64,000 bases of DNA from Streptomyces yatensis (GTDB lineage: Bacteria; Actinomycetota; Actinomycetes; Streptomycetales; Streptomycetaceae), in assembly GCF_018069625.1 (NCBI RefSeq), contig NZ_CP072941.1:7254001-7318000 (forward strand), read 5' to 3'. A program made the position numbers and the translations under genes. Of the stretch, positions 52,258 to 60,538 are shown one piece after another. How positions within the stretch are numbered: the first letter of the stretch is position 1; every line of letters begins with the position of its first letter. Under the pieces are notes generated by a model. That model saw only the letters and a program-made list of their open reading frames with translations, ran no database searches and was not told where the DNA came from.

Positions 52258-53475
52258 ATGTCCGCAGCTTCCGACGGCCCCGCCGGTCCGACCGCACCCG
52301 CGACCCGGGACAGCGCTGTCAACGGCGACGGAAACCCCGAAGACACCGGAACCACCGCGGACACCGGAGACACCGCGGACACCGCGGACACCGGAGACAC
52401 CGCAGACACCGGGAGCCTCGGGACCGAGGCCACGATGGCCGACGTCGCCCAGCGCGCGGGCGTCTCCGTCTCCACGGTCTCCCGGACCCTGCGCGGACTG
52501 TCGAGCGTGTCCCCGCAGACCCGCGGCCGGGTCGAAAAGGCCGCCCGCGAGCTGTCGTTCGCCGTCTCGCGCAGCGCCTCCAGCCTGGTCACGGGCAAGA
52601 CCCGGCGGATCGCCGTGCTCACCCCCCACCTGGACTCATGGTTCCTCGGCAGCGCCATCGCCGGGGTGAGCGGGGTGCTGCGCGAAGCCGAGCTCGACCT
52701 GCTCGTCTACAGCGTCACGGACCTGGCCCAACGCGGCGCGTTCTTCGACCGGTTGCCCGCCCGGCGCAACGCCGACGCGATGCTGGTCGCCTGCTTCGAC
52801 CTGACCCCGGAAGAACGCGCCCGGCTGGACGCGCTGGGCATGCCCGTGGTCTTCGTCAGCCAGCACGCTCCCGGGCGGCCCAGCGTGTACATCGACGATG
52901 TGGACGGCGCCCAGCGCGGCATGCGCCACCTGCTCAACCTCGGCCACCGGCGCATCGCCTTCCTCCAGTCCAGCGACGACACCGGCTTCTACTGGAGCTC
53001 CAAGGAGCGGCTCACCGGCTACCGCAAGACGCTGGAGGAGGCCGGGCTGCCGTACGACGAGGAACTGGTGCTCTACCCCGTCGCCCGGCACCGCCGGGGC
53101 ATCCGCGAGGCGGTCGGCCACCTGCTGAGCCTGCGCAACCCGCCCACCGCGGTCTTCGCGGAGTCCGACGAGGTGGCGATCGAGGTGATGGGGGTGCTGC
53201 GCTCCTCCGGTGTCGACATACCCGGCCGGATGTCCGTACTCGGCTTCGACGACCACCACCTCGCCGAATGGCTCGACCTCACGACCGTCGCCCAGCCGGT
53301 GGAGGAGATCGGACGCGCGGCCGCGGAGCTGGCCCGATCGATCATCGACGACCCGGAGGCCGACCCCACCCGCCACGTGGTCTTCCCCACCCGCGTCATC
53401 CCCCGGGGCAGCACGGCCCCACCGGCGCCCTCGGCCCACCCGGAGCCCCGCCCCGACCGGCCCGCGCGACCCTGA
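52258..53475 (+). CDS. LacI-family transcriptional repressor of the sugar operon
   Basis: 405 residues from the ATG at 52258. After an Asp/Thr-rich leader with a nonanucleotide repeat (ADTGDTADT) comes the LacI helix-turn-helix ATMADVAQRAGVSVSTVSRTLRG and hinge LSFAVSRSASSLVTGKTRRI, then a periplasmic-binding-like sensor domain (LNLGHRRIAFLQ, FAESDEVAIEVMGVL, MSVLGFDDHHLAEWLDL). It is divergent from the damaged sugar-binding protein gene and presumably represses that operon until an alpha-glucoside binds. The leader is longer than usual; a later start is possible at the ATG just before the HTH. Confidence 0.88.
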   Translation: MSAASDGPAGPTAPATRDSAVNGDGNPEDTGTTADTGDTADTADTGDTADTGSLGTEATMADVAQRAGVSVSTVSRTLRGLSSVSPQTRGRVEKAARELSFAVSRSASSLVTGKTRRIAVLTPHLDSWFLGSAIAGVSGVLREAELDLLVYSVTDLAQRGAFFDRLPARRNADAMLVACFDLTPEERARLDALGMPVVFVSQHAPGRPSVYIDDVDGAQRGMRHLLNLGHRRIAFLQSSDDTGFYWSSKERLTGYRKTLEEAGLPYDEELVLYPVARHRRGIREAVGHLLSLRNPPTAVFAESDEVAIEVMGVLRSSGVDIPGRMSVLGFDDHHLAEWLDLTTVAQPVEEIGRAAAELARSIIDDPEADPTRHVVFPTRVIPRGSTAPPAPSAHPEPRPDRPARP

Positions 53476-53840
53476 CAGGCCGAATCGCAGAACTCCCGCC
53501 CCGGCTCGGGACCCCCTCACCGGCTCGACAGCTCGATGACCAGGCCGGTCCTTCGACCACCGGTCTGGCCCACGGGCCGACCGTCGGCGTCAGCGCCCTG
53601 CCCGCTCCGGGAGCGCCCCTCCCGCTCCGGGCCGAAGCGGGAGCCGCTGGGCCGGACGATCAGCTCCCTCGTTTCTTCGCAGGTCAACTCTTCGCAGGTC
53701 AGACAGGCCGGCAGCGGCCCGGGCGAAGGTGATCGGCTCAGCGGTCCCGGCAGGGGCCGGAGGCGCCGGGCCAGGGCCGGTGGCCGCGGGCTGGGGCCGG
53801 TGGCGCGGGCCGGTGCCGGCGGCCCTGGCCGGTGGCCGAC
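53476..53840. other. Convergent gap of 365 bp
   Basis: No convincing gene. It includes a duplicated 15-bp TCTTCGCAGGTCAAC-like direct repeat at about 53678-53708 and a GC-rich GGCCGGTGGC-type tract at 53750-53840, which may form the terminator for both flanking genes. Confidence 0.5.
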
Positions 53841-54170
53841 TCAGCGTTCCCGGCCCCGCTCCTGCTCCTCCTCGACCGGGGGCTTCGGCACGTCCCGCAG
53901 ATACTGAGACTGCCCCGGTCTGCCGCCCCGCCGGGCCTGCTCCCCGCGCTGCCCGGGGCTGTGCCCCAGATCCGAGTCCGGGGGCACTCGCACGGACCGT
54001 GCCACCTCCTCGCGGTTCTGGTACTCCTCCGGCGGAATACCGCGCAACGCCTTGACGACCCCCTCCGGGGCATCCGCGCGCCGCGCCGCGTCCAGCAGTT
54101 CGTCCTTGCCCGCGGGGAAATCGACATCCCGCACGGCGTCGAGCACCTTGTTCACATCCGTGTCGCTCAT
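53841..54170 (-). CDS. DUF2795-domain protein
   Basis: 109 residues from an ATG with GAGGAGG upstream. The first 60 residues form the small alpha/beta DUF2795 domain (VNKVLDAVRDVDFPAGKDEL, VVKALRGIPPEEYQNREEVA), seen singly or in pairs in actinobacterial proteins of unknown function. The C-terminal half is hydrophilic and Gln/Arg/Glu-rich. No signal peptide. Neighbours do not indicate a role. Confidence 0.78.
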   Translation of the reverse strand: MSDTDVNKVLDAVRDVDFPAGKDELLDAARRADAPEGVVKALRGIPPEEYQNREEVARSVRVPPDSDLGHSPGQRGEQARRGGRPGQSQYLRDVPKPPVEEEQERGRER

Positions 54171-54360
54171 GGGCCCTCCTCGCAACCGCCGCGACCGTCC
54201 GCAGGACGGCCCCCGGGTGCCCGGGGGCCCATCGGGGAAACCGCCCAGAACGGAGCAAAGGGGGGCGGAACCATAAAGGTCAACGACGTCTCCTTCGCGT
54301 GGGAGACGGCGTGCTTCCTCTGAGCCGTCCGGCCGCCTCGCCAGGTATCATGGTCATTAC

Positions 54361-54770
54361 GGCGGACGAGCCGGCCGGGCGGTCGCGTCGGGATCTTCGG
54401 ATCCCGCCGAGGAACGTCCGGGCTCCACACGGCAAGGTGGTGGGTAACGCCCACCCGGGGTGACCCGCGGGACAGTGCCACAGAAAACAGACCGCCGAGG
54501 GCTTCGGCCCCCGGTAAGGGTGAAACGGTGGTGTAAGAGACCACCAGCGTCCGAGGTGACTCGGATGGCTCGGTAAACCCCACCTGGAGCAAGGTCAAGA
54601 GGAGCCGCCACCCGGCGGCTCTGCGCGGACGATCGAGGGCTGCCCGCCCGAGTCCGCGGGTAGACCGCACGAGACCGGCGGCAACGCCGGTCCTAGATGG
54701 ATGGCCGCCTCCCCGGGGTCCGCAAGGCCCCCGGGAGACAGAACCCGGCGTACAGGCCGACTCGTCCGCC
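54361..54770 (+). ncRNA. rnpB: RNase P RNA (class A)
   Basis: About 410 nt with the conserved RNase P elements in order: GAGGAACGTCCGGGCTCCAC (P4 5' strand/CR-I), GGGTGACCCGCGGGACAGTG, CCACAGAAAACAGACCGCC, GTAAGGGTGAAACGGTGGTG, GTAAACCCCACCTGGAGCAA, AGACCGCACGAG and ACAGAACCCGGCGTACAGG. The ends GGCGGACGAG / CTCGTCCGCC pair as P1. The sequence follows Streptomyces RNase P RNA almost throughout. It is the catalytic subunit that removes tRNA 5' leaders. End points are set by the P1 pairing. Confidence 0.95.
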
Positions 54771-54903
54771 ACCACCCACCTGACCTGGGCCCACGCCCCT
54801 GCCGGGGCGCCCCGACCGTATGGGGGCGGGCCGTATGGCCCGGATGCCGGACTCAGAGAAAGTTCCGTGCGAACCACCTACCGTGCGACGGACATGCACG
54901 GGG

Positions 54904-55428
54904 TCAGGGCTTGTACTCGGAGTGTGGGGTGGCGATGGACCAGAGGAGTTCGCGTAGCCGGAAGCACTCCGCCACGATGTCCGGGTCGTCTATGACCTCG
55001 GACCCCAGTACGCGGCCCTCGGAGTCGAAGTGACCGACAGCTAGAAGCCGATCGTCGTACAGCCACCAGTCGTTCCCCTGTACGGGGAAGGTGAGACCCT
55101 CAGCCAATTGGTGCCGGGGCAACCAGCGGATATCCTCGCCGGCCTCGATATTGAGGTGGGTCAACGAGTGCTCCCAGCCCACATATCGAGAGTGGGGCTC
55201 ACTGATGACGCGGACCCGTCGGACCGTCTTCCCCTCGCCCGTGACGCGCTTCATGAGGGTCATCCAGGGGGCGAGCCACGCAAGGTCATCCGGCTCGCCT
55301 CTCCGCCATCGGGCGTAGGGCGTGTCCTCGATGGGAGATCCGTAGTCGTCCCTCAGCTCCAGATGAAAAGCGTCGCGTTCAAAGCTGTCGAACAGCTTGT
55401 CACGTTGGGCGGAGGTGATCAGCTCCAC
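54904..55428 (-). CDS. DUF6879-family protein
   Basis: 174 residues from a GTG with a very strong GGAGGAAGG just upstream. Streptomyces DUF6879 features are visible: LFDSFERDAFHLELRDDY, the WRRGEPDDLAWLAPW loop, RRVRVISEPHSRYVGWEH and WWLYDDRLLAVGHF. These proteins usually follow an XRE-type (Scr1-like) regulator gene. Here the upstream 300 bp contain no full regulator, so the gene may be stand-alone or the partner lost. Function unknown; cytoplasmic. Confidence 0.78.
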   Translation of the reverse strand: MELITSAQRDKLFDSFERDAFHLELRDDYGSPIEDTPYARWRRGEPDDLAWLAPWMTLMKRVTGEGKTVRRVRVISEPHSRYVGWEHSLTHLNIEAGEDIRWLPRHQLAEGLTFPVQGNDWWLYDDRLLAVGHFDSEGRVLGSEVIDDPDIVAECFRLRELLWSIATPHSEYKP

Positions 55429-55754
55429 TGCCTTCCTCCAACAGGGCCGCTATCGAGGACTTGGGGACCTCGATGCCCGTTCCTCAGCCGGGTATGCGCA
55501 TCTGGCTCAGGGCTTCAGAGATGTGCATTTCCGGGTCCTGCGGGATGCAGGTGCCCTGCTCGGCGAGAGTCTGCTCCCCGCGCCCGCGGGGATGGTTCCT
55601 CGGGATGGCAAGGCAGGGCGGTGACGTGAGGTGCTTCACGGAAGTGGGTGACGTAGCGAGGGGCGGGGCTGGGTACGCGCCCGCGTGATCACCGCTTGAG
55701 ATACCGATCCGATCGGTACACATAGGGCGAAAGCACCGTTGGAGAGGAGGCGAC
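55429..55754. other. Region between DUF6879 and bL37 genes
   Basis: 326 bp without a gene above noise. On the minus strand a short open stretch ending near the DUF6879 start (IEVPKSSIAALLEE-like) could be the remnant of a lost partner. The lower-GC part at 55690-55735 is suitable for the bL37 promoter. Confidence 0.4.
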
Positions 55755-55832
55755 ATGTCGTCGAAGCGACGTCGCAAGAAGAAGGCCCGTCGTAAGAACG
55801 GAGCCAACCACGGCAGCCGGCCCCAGTCCTGA
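55755..55832 (+). CDS. 50S ribosomal protein bL37
   Basis: 25 residues: MSSKRRRKKKARRKNGANHG followed by SRPQS. The extremely basic start and ANHGxRP end match bL37, the small actinobacteria-specific large-subunit peptide first seen in mycobacterial ribosome structures. A strong GGAGAGGAGG precedes the ATG. A strong hairpin follows. Too short for ordinary gene callers, but RBS, composition and motif agree. Confidence 0.82.
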   Translation: MSSKRRRKKKARRKNGANHGSRPQS

Positions 55833-55866
55833 TCACCCTGGTCTGAGGCACTCCGCCGAGTGACAC

Positions 55867-55923
55867 CGACGGGGCTCCCCGAGCGCGTGGCGCCACCGCG
55901 CCCGGGCACGGGGAGCCCCGTCG
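55867..55923. terminator. Strong bidirectional terminator hairpin
   Basis: Perfect 15-bp arms CGACGGGGCTCCCCG (55867-55881) and CGGGGAGCCCCGTCG (55909-55923), with a 27-nt GC-rich loop, between bL37 and the stop of the convergent serine hydrolase gene. Confidence 0.85.
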
Positions 55924-55948
55924 TCCGTGTGGCCGCGGCGGCACTGCG

Positions 55949-57241
55949 CTACCGGCTCCCGCACAGCGCCGTGCGGACGGCGGCCTTCATGTCGGCGTCC
56001 TGTGCGTCCGAGCCGCCCGGGTCGACGTTCGCCATGACCGTCGCCTGCTGGCCCTCGACCGTGGCGCCGCCCATCGTCTCGTACCCGAGCGCATCGCCGG
56101 TGTGTCCCCAGGAGAGGCCGCCGCAGGGCAGGGGCCTGCTCTCCAGGCCGAGGCCGTACGCCCGGCCGTCCGGGTTGCCGGTCGGGCGGGTGTTCATCAT
56201 CTGCCGCAGCTGGGCCGGGCGCAGCAGCCTGCCGCCCACGAGGGCGGCCAGGAACCGGTTGAGGTCGGTGCCGCTGGAGATCATGCTGCCGCTCGGGCCC
56301 GCGACCGTGGGGTTCATCGCGGTGACGTCCAGGAGCGGGGCGTCCTCGCCCGGCCGCGCATACCCGCGCGGATGCGGGCCGGGGATCGACGGGGCGTCGC
56401 CGGGTACGTACGTCTCGCGCAGGCCGAGCGGCGCGATGATGCGCCGGTGGATCTCCTCGCCGTAGGTGTGGCCGGTCACCTTCTCGATGAGCATCCCGGC
56501 GAGCAGATAGCCCGTGTTGGAGTAATGCCAGCCGGTGCCGGGCTCGAAGGTCGGGGGATGGGCGAGCGCGATGTTCACGAGGTCGCGGATGTCGTGGTGG
56601 GCGAGCGGGTCCTCGAGGATCTCCCGCGGGGTGAGGTAGGCGAGGTAGTCGGGCACACCGCTGCTGTGCTGGAGCAACTGGCGGACGGTGATCCGCCGCC
56701 CGTCGTTCCCGTGTCCGCGGACGACACCGGGCAGATAGCGCTCCACCGGCGCGTCGAGGACGACGCGACGCTCGCCCACCAGCTGGAGCACGACCGTCGC
56801 CACGAACGGCTTCGTCATGCTGCCGATCCGGAACCTGCTGTCACGGCGCACCGGCGCATGGCTCTTCACATCCGCGACGCCGCTGGTCAGCACCCAGCCG
56901 GCGCCGCGCCGGTTCCGCACCTCCACGAGCGCTCCGGGCGCGCCGTCGACCGTGGTCAGCCGCCGCAGGAGTGCGCGCAGCCGGGTGTGGTCGGCGGCGT
57001 TGGTGGACGTGGCGTTGGTGGACGTGGCAGTGGTGGACCCCGTCACGGTGGATTCGGCGGCGGTGGATTCGGCCACCCCGGACTCGGCCGCGGTCGATTC
57101 GGTCACCCCGGATTCGGCCGCCGTGGCCGTGGCGGCGGTGTTCCGCCACGGCGTATCGGCCGGTGTCACCGCCGCGACACCCATCGCCACCGCCAGCGTG
57201 AGCAGTCCACCCCGCGCCCGCCTGTGCTTGATCACGTTCAT
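55949..57241 (-). CDS. Serine hydrolase, class C beta-lactamase / D-Ala-D-Ala carboxypeptidase family, secreted
   Basis: 430 residues from an ATG with GGAGGGGG upstream. The signal peptide (GGLLTLAVAMGVAAVTPADT) precedes a Thr/Ser/Glu-rich repeat tract of about 50 residues (AAESGVTESTAAESGVAEST). The serine hydrolase domain has SxxK in RIGSMTKPF, YxN in HYSNTGYLLAG, and the third motif in SWGHTGDALGY. Family members are carboxypeptidases, esterases or beta-lactamases; this has no clear lactamase hallmark. It is probably extracellular. The repeat tract explains about 50 residues of extra length. Confidence 0.85.
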   Translation of the reverse strand: MNVIKHRRARGGLLTLAVAMGVAAVTPADTPWRNTAATATAAESGVTESTAAESGVAESTAAESTVTGSTTATSTNATSTNAADHTRLRALLRRLTTVDGAPGALVEVRNRRGAGWVLTSGVADVKSHAPVRRDSRFRIGSMTKPFVATVVLQLVGERRVVLDAPVERYLPGVVRGHGNDGRRITVRQLLQHSSGVPDYLAYLTPREILEDPLAHHDIRDLVNIALAHPPTFEPGTGWHYSNTGYLLAGMLIEKVTGHTYGEEIHRRIIAPLGLRETYVPGDAPSIPGPHPRGYARPGEDAPLLDVTAMNPTVAGPSGSMISSGTDLNRFLAALVGGRLLRPAQLRQMMNTRPTGNPDGRAYGLGLESRPLPCGGLSWGHTGDALGYETMGGATVEGQQATVMANVDPGGSDAQDADMKAAVRTALCGSR

Positions 57242-57390
57242 CCGTCGTCCCCCTCCGAGCCCCACCCGCGACCGAATGGCCACGCTAAAGGCCCGCCGGG
57301 CCCGGGAACGATCCGGTCAGCCACCCGGATCGCCCTGGGGACAGCCTCACCCCAGGCGGGTCAGACCAGTCCGACCAGCAGTCTGACCAG

Positions 57391-58461
57391 TCAGACCAGT
57401 TCGAGCAGCGCGTCGGTGAATTCCTCCGTGGTGGCCGTACCGCCCAGGTCCGGGGTGCGGACGGGGGTCTTCGCCAGGACGGTCGCGATGGCGTCGGTGA
57501 TGCCGGTGGCCGCCTCGGCGTGGCCGAGGTGGTCGAGCATCATGGCGGCGGACCAGATCGCGCCGAGCGGATTGGCGATACCGCGTCCGGCGATATCGGG
57601 GGCGGAGCCGTGGACGGGTTCGAACATGGACGGGAAGTCGCGTTCGGGGTTGAGGTTGGCCGCGGGGGCGATGCCGATGCTGCCGGCGACCGCGGCGGCC
57701 AGGTCGCTGAGGATGTCGCCGAAGAGGTTGGAGGCCACGACGACATCGAAGCGCCGCGGGTCGAGGACGAACTTGGCGGCCAGGGCGTCGATGTGCTCCT
57801 GGCCCCAGGCCACCTCCGGGTGCGCGGCGGCGCGTTCGGCCACGAGCTCGTCCCAGAACGGCATGGTGTGGATGATGCCGTTGGACTTGGTGGCCGAGGT
57901 GAGATTGCCGCCGCGCCGCTCGGCGAGCGAGAAGGCGTAGTCCAGCACGCGAGTGACGCCTTTACGGGTGAACACCGCCTCCTGGACGGCCATTTCCTCC
58001 GGGAGCCCCCGCCCGAGGCGGCCGCCGATCTCGCCGTACTCGCCCTCGACGTTCTCCCGGACCACGACGAGGTCCACATCGCCGGGCCCCGCCTCGCGCA
58101 GCGGGCTCGGCACGCCCTCGAAGACGCGGATGGGGCGCAGATTGACGTACTGCTGGAAGCCCCGGCGGATGGGGATCAGCAGGCCCCACAGCGAGACATG
58201 GTCGGGGACGCCGGGGTAGCCGACCGCGCCGAGCAGGATCGCGTCATGGCCGCGCAGCCGCTCCAGACCGTCGTCGGGCATCATCGCGCCCTGGTCGACA
58301 TAGCGCTCGCAGGACCAGTCGAACGTCTCGTAGCTGAAGCCGAGGCCGTGCCGGGCGGCCACGGCGTCCAGGACGCGGCGGGCGGCCGGGATGACCTCGT
58401 TGCCGATGCCGTCGCCGGGGATCAGAGCGATGCGGTGGGTGGTCGTACGGCGGTTCGTCAT
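57391..58461 (-). CDS. Tartrate/D-malate dehydrogenase (isocitrate/isopropylmalate dehydrogenase family)
   Basis: 356 residues. The decarboxylating beta-hydroxyacid dehydrogenase fold is clear: IALIPGDGIGNEVIPAARRV, substrate Arg loop NLRPIRVFEGVPSPL, DLVVVRENVEGEYGEIGGRL, KSNGIIHTMPFWDEL (catalytic Lys), VVASNLFGDILSDLAAAV (metal Asp) and MFEPVHGSAPDIAGRG. The NVEGEYGEIGGR loop is typical of TtuC-like tartrate/D-malate dehydrogenases instead of LeuB. It would turn tartrate or D-malate to oxaloglycolate or pyruvate. Its neighbour, a divergently placed LysR on the same cluster, probably regulates the carboxylate genes to the right. Confidence 0.85.
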   Translation of the reverse strand: MTNRRTTTHRIALIPGDGIGNEVIPAARRVLDAVAARHGLGFSYETFDWSCERYVDQGAMMPDDGLERLRGHDAILLGAVGYPGVPDHVSLWGLLIPIRRGFQQYVNLRPIRVFEGVPSPLREAGPGDVDLVVVRENVEGEYGEIGGRLGRGLPEEMAVQEAVFTRKGVTRVLDYAFSLAERRGGNLTSATKSNGIIHTMPFWDELVAERAAAHPEVAWGQEHIDALAAKFVLDPRRFDVVVASNLFGDILSDLAAAVAGSIGIAPAANLNPERDFPSMFEPVHGSAPDIAGRGIANPLGAIWSAAMMLDHLGHAEAATGITDAIATVLAKTPVRTPDLGGTATTEEFTDALLELV

Positions 58462-58517
58462 GGAGGGGATTGCAGCAGGGGAGCGCCCACCGCGTCCAAG
58501 ACGCAGATTCCATGTGG

Positions 58518-58595
58518 CTTATAGGCGCGCCTTATGGGCGGGTCTTATGGGCGGGTCTTATGGGCGGGTCTTACGGGCGCGTCTTATGGGAGGGC
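58518..58595. repeat. 13-bp tandem repeat, six copies
   Basis: Six copies of CTTATGGGCGGGT or close variants (CTTATAGGCGCGC, CTTACGGGCGCGT, CTTATGGGAGGGC) between the dehydrogenase start and the LysR stop. Lower GC than the surroundings; could hold promoter-like TTAT elements for the dehydrogenase. Confidence 0.85.
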
Positions 58596-58603
58596 TGCCC
58601 GAC

Positions 58604-59482
58604 TCAGGTGGCTGCCGTGGCGCTGCTGACGAACGCCTCCGCCGCCGGGGTCAGCGGGGCCCGCCGGCTGACCAGGGCGATATGCAGGCTGGTGCTCGGT
58701 TCGAGCTCCAGGACCAGCGCCCCCGCCCGCTCGGCGAGGCCGCGCCAGGCGTCCGCGACCACGGCCAGGCCGACGCCCCGCAGGACCAGCGGCAGGATCG
58801 CCACCCGGTGCTCGGTCTCGACCACGACGGTCAGCGCGACGCCCTCGGCCCGGAGGTCGTCGACGAAACGGCGCATCCCGGTGCCCTTCTGGCCCACGAT
58901 CAGCCGATGTCCCGCCAACTGCTCATGGCGCACCGGCACTCCGGGGCGGAACGGCCCGTCCGGGGGTGTCAGCAGGACGAAGCGCTGGTCGAGCAGGGGG
59001 TACGTACGCACATCGCCCTGCGGCTCGGCCTCGGGGGAGGCCAGCAGCCCCAGCTCGCACACGCCGGTGCGCACCATCTCCGTCACATCGCGCGGGGTGA
59101 ACGCGGCCTGCACCCGCACGGACACCGCGGGATGGGCCCGGGTGAAGCGGTCGATCAGCCCCGTCAGCGGCTCGACGGCCTGTGAGGGCGGGGCCGCGAT
59201 GTCCACCCTGCCCCCGCGCAGCCCGTGCACCGACTCCACACTGGCCCGCGCGAGCTGCAGGCTGCGTACCGCTTCCCGCGCCGGGGCGATCAGCGCCGTG
59301 CCCGCGTCCGTGAGGACCGCCCGGCGGCCGATGCGGTGGAAGAGGTCGCTGCCCAGGTCGCGCTCCAGGGCGCGGATGGCCTGGGAGAGGGAGGGCTGGG
59401 ACAGATACAGCGCGGCGGCCGCCCGGTTGAATCCGCCGTGGTCCACCACGGCCAGGAAGTACTCCAGCTGCCGCACATCCAC
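58604..59482 (-). CDS. LysR-family transcriptional regulator
   Basis: 292 residues, full length. The winged HTH (MDVRQLEYFLAVVDHGGFNR then LYLSQPSLSQAIRALERDL) and the LysR substrate-binding domain (VDIAAPPSQAVEPLTGLIDR, HRVAILPLVLRGVGLAVVAD) are intact. It is divergent from the dehalogenase-like gene (133-bp gap) and on the same strand as the tartrate-type dehydrogenase. It is probably the activator of this carboxylate cluster, with a carboxylate as inducer. Confidence 0.88.
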   Translation of the reverse strand: MDVRQLEYFLAVVDHGGFNRAAAALYLSQPSLSQAIRALERDLGSDLFHRIGRRAVLTDAGTALIAPAREAVRSLQLARASVESVHGLRGGRVDIAAPPSQAVEPLTGLIDRFTRAHPAVSVRVQAAFTPRDVTEMVRTGVCELGLLASPEAEPQGDVRTYPLLDQRFVLLTPPDGPFRPGVPVRHEQLAGHRLIVGQKGTGMRRFVDDLRAEGVALTVVVETEHRVAILPLVLRGVGLAVVADAWRGLAERAGALVLELEPSTSLHIALVSRRAPLTPAAEAFVSSATAAT

Positions 59483-59615
59483 CGCGCCGCCTCCCCGCGC
59501 TCATAGGTCCGTCGCCCAGGTCCGTCGCCACCCTCACCCGTCCATAGGTGTCGCCTATAAGGATTGTCGTCAACGGGTCTTGGACGCGCACCGCGGCGGC
59601 TGCTGGGATCGGTTC

Positions 59616-60518
59616 ATGAGCGATCAGCTGCTGGGCGACTTCGACCGCCGCACCCTTGACGTCGAGGGTGTGGGAATCAACGTACGCACGGCCGGGGACG
59701 GGCCGCCCGTCCTGCTCCTGCACGGCTATCCGCAGACCCATATGATCTGGCACCACATCGCCCCGGCGCTCGCGGCCACCCACCGCGTCGTCCTCACCGA
59801 TCTGCGCGGCTACGGCGACAGCCACAAGCCCGTGTCCGACGCCGAGCACACCACGTATTCCAAGCGGGCCATGGCGCGCGACCAGCTGCTGGTGATGCGG
59901 GAGCTGGGTTTCGACCGCTTCGCGGTCGTCGGCCACGACCGGGGCGCCCGGGTCGGCCACCGGCTGGCCCTCGACCATCCGGCGGCGGTCTCCGCGCTCG
60001 CGGTGCTCGACATCGTGCCCACGCGGTACGTCTTCCAGCACGCCGACGCGGACTTCGGGCTCGGGTACTACCACTGGTTCTTCCTGGCGGCGGAGAACGG
60101 CATCCCGGAACACCTCATCGGCCAGGACCCCGCGTTCTGGATCCGTGCCCGGATGGGGGCCCGCCACGGTGGCGGAACCCCGTTCGACGAGGCGGCCCAG
60201 GCCGAGTACATCCGCTGCTTCTCGGACCCCGCGGCCATCCACGCCAGCTGCGAGGACTACCGCGCCGCCGCTTCCGTCGACCTGGTCCACGACGACGCGG
60301 ACGCCGCCGCGGGCCGCCGGGTCACCGCACCGCTGCTGGCCCTGTGGGGCGCGCACGGTTTCGTCGGCCGCCACTACGACGTACCGGAGGTCTGGCGCGG
60401 CTACGCGGACGATGTGCGCGGGCAGGCGCTGCCGTGCGACCACTACCTGCCCGAGGAGGCGCCGGACGAGACGCTGCGCGAGCTGCGGACGTTCCTCGCG
60501 GACCACGGCGGCGCCTGA
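59616..60518 (+). CDS. Alpha/beta hydrolase, fluoroacetate/haloacetate dehalogenase-like
   Basis: 300 residues. The nucleophile elbow reads VVGHDRGARVGHRLALDHP with Asp108 as nucleophile, and Arg109 and Arg112 in the places of the two carboxylate-binding arginines of fluoroacetate dehalogenase (Asp110, Arg111, Arg114). HGYPQTHMIWHHIAPAL gives the oxyanion region, and PCDHYLPEEAPDE holds the catalytic His near residue 277. The family cleaves C-F or C-Cl in haloacetates; some members are epoxide hydrolases. The ATG at 59616 starts the fold. It is divergent from the LysR gene. Confidence 0.83.
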   Translation: MSDQLLGDFDRRTLDVEGVGINVRTAGDGPPVLLLHGYPQTHMIWHHIAPALAATHRVVLTDLRGYGDSHKPVSDAEHTTYSKRAMARDQLLVMRELGFDRFAVVGHDRGARVGHRLALDHPAAVSALAVLDIVPTRYVFQHADADFGLGYYHWFFLAAENGIPEHLIGQDPAFWIRARMGARHGGGTPFDEAAQAEYIRCFSDPAAIHASCEDYRAAASVDLVHDDADAAAGRRVTAPLLALWGAHGFVGRHYDVPEVWRGYADDVRGQALPCDHYLPEEAPDETLRELRTFLADHGGA

Positions 60519-60538
60519 CCCGGCGGCGCGCACGGGTG

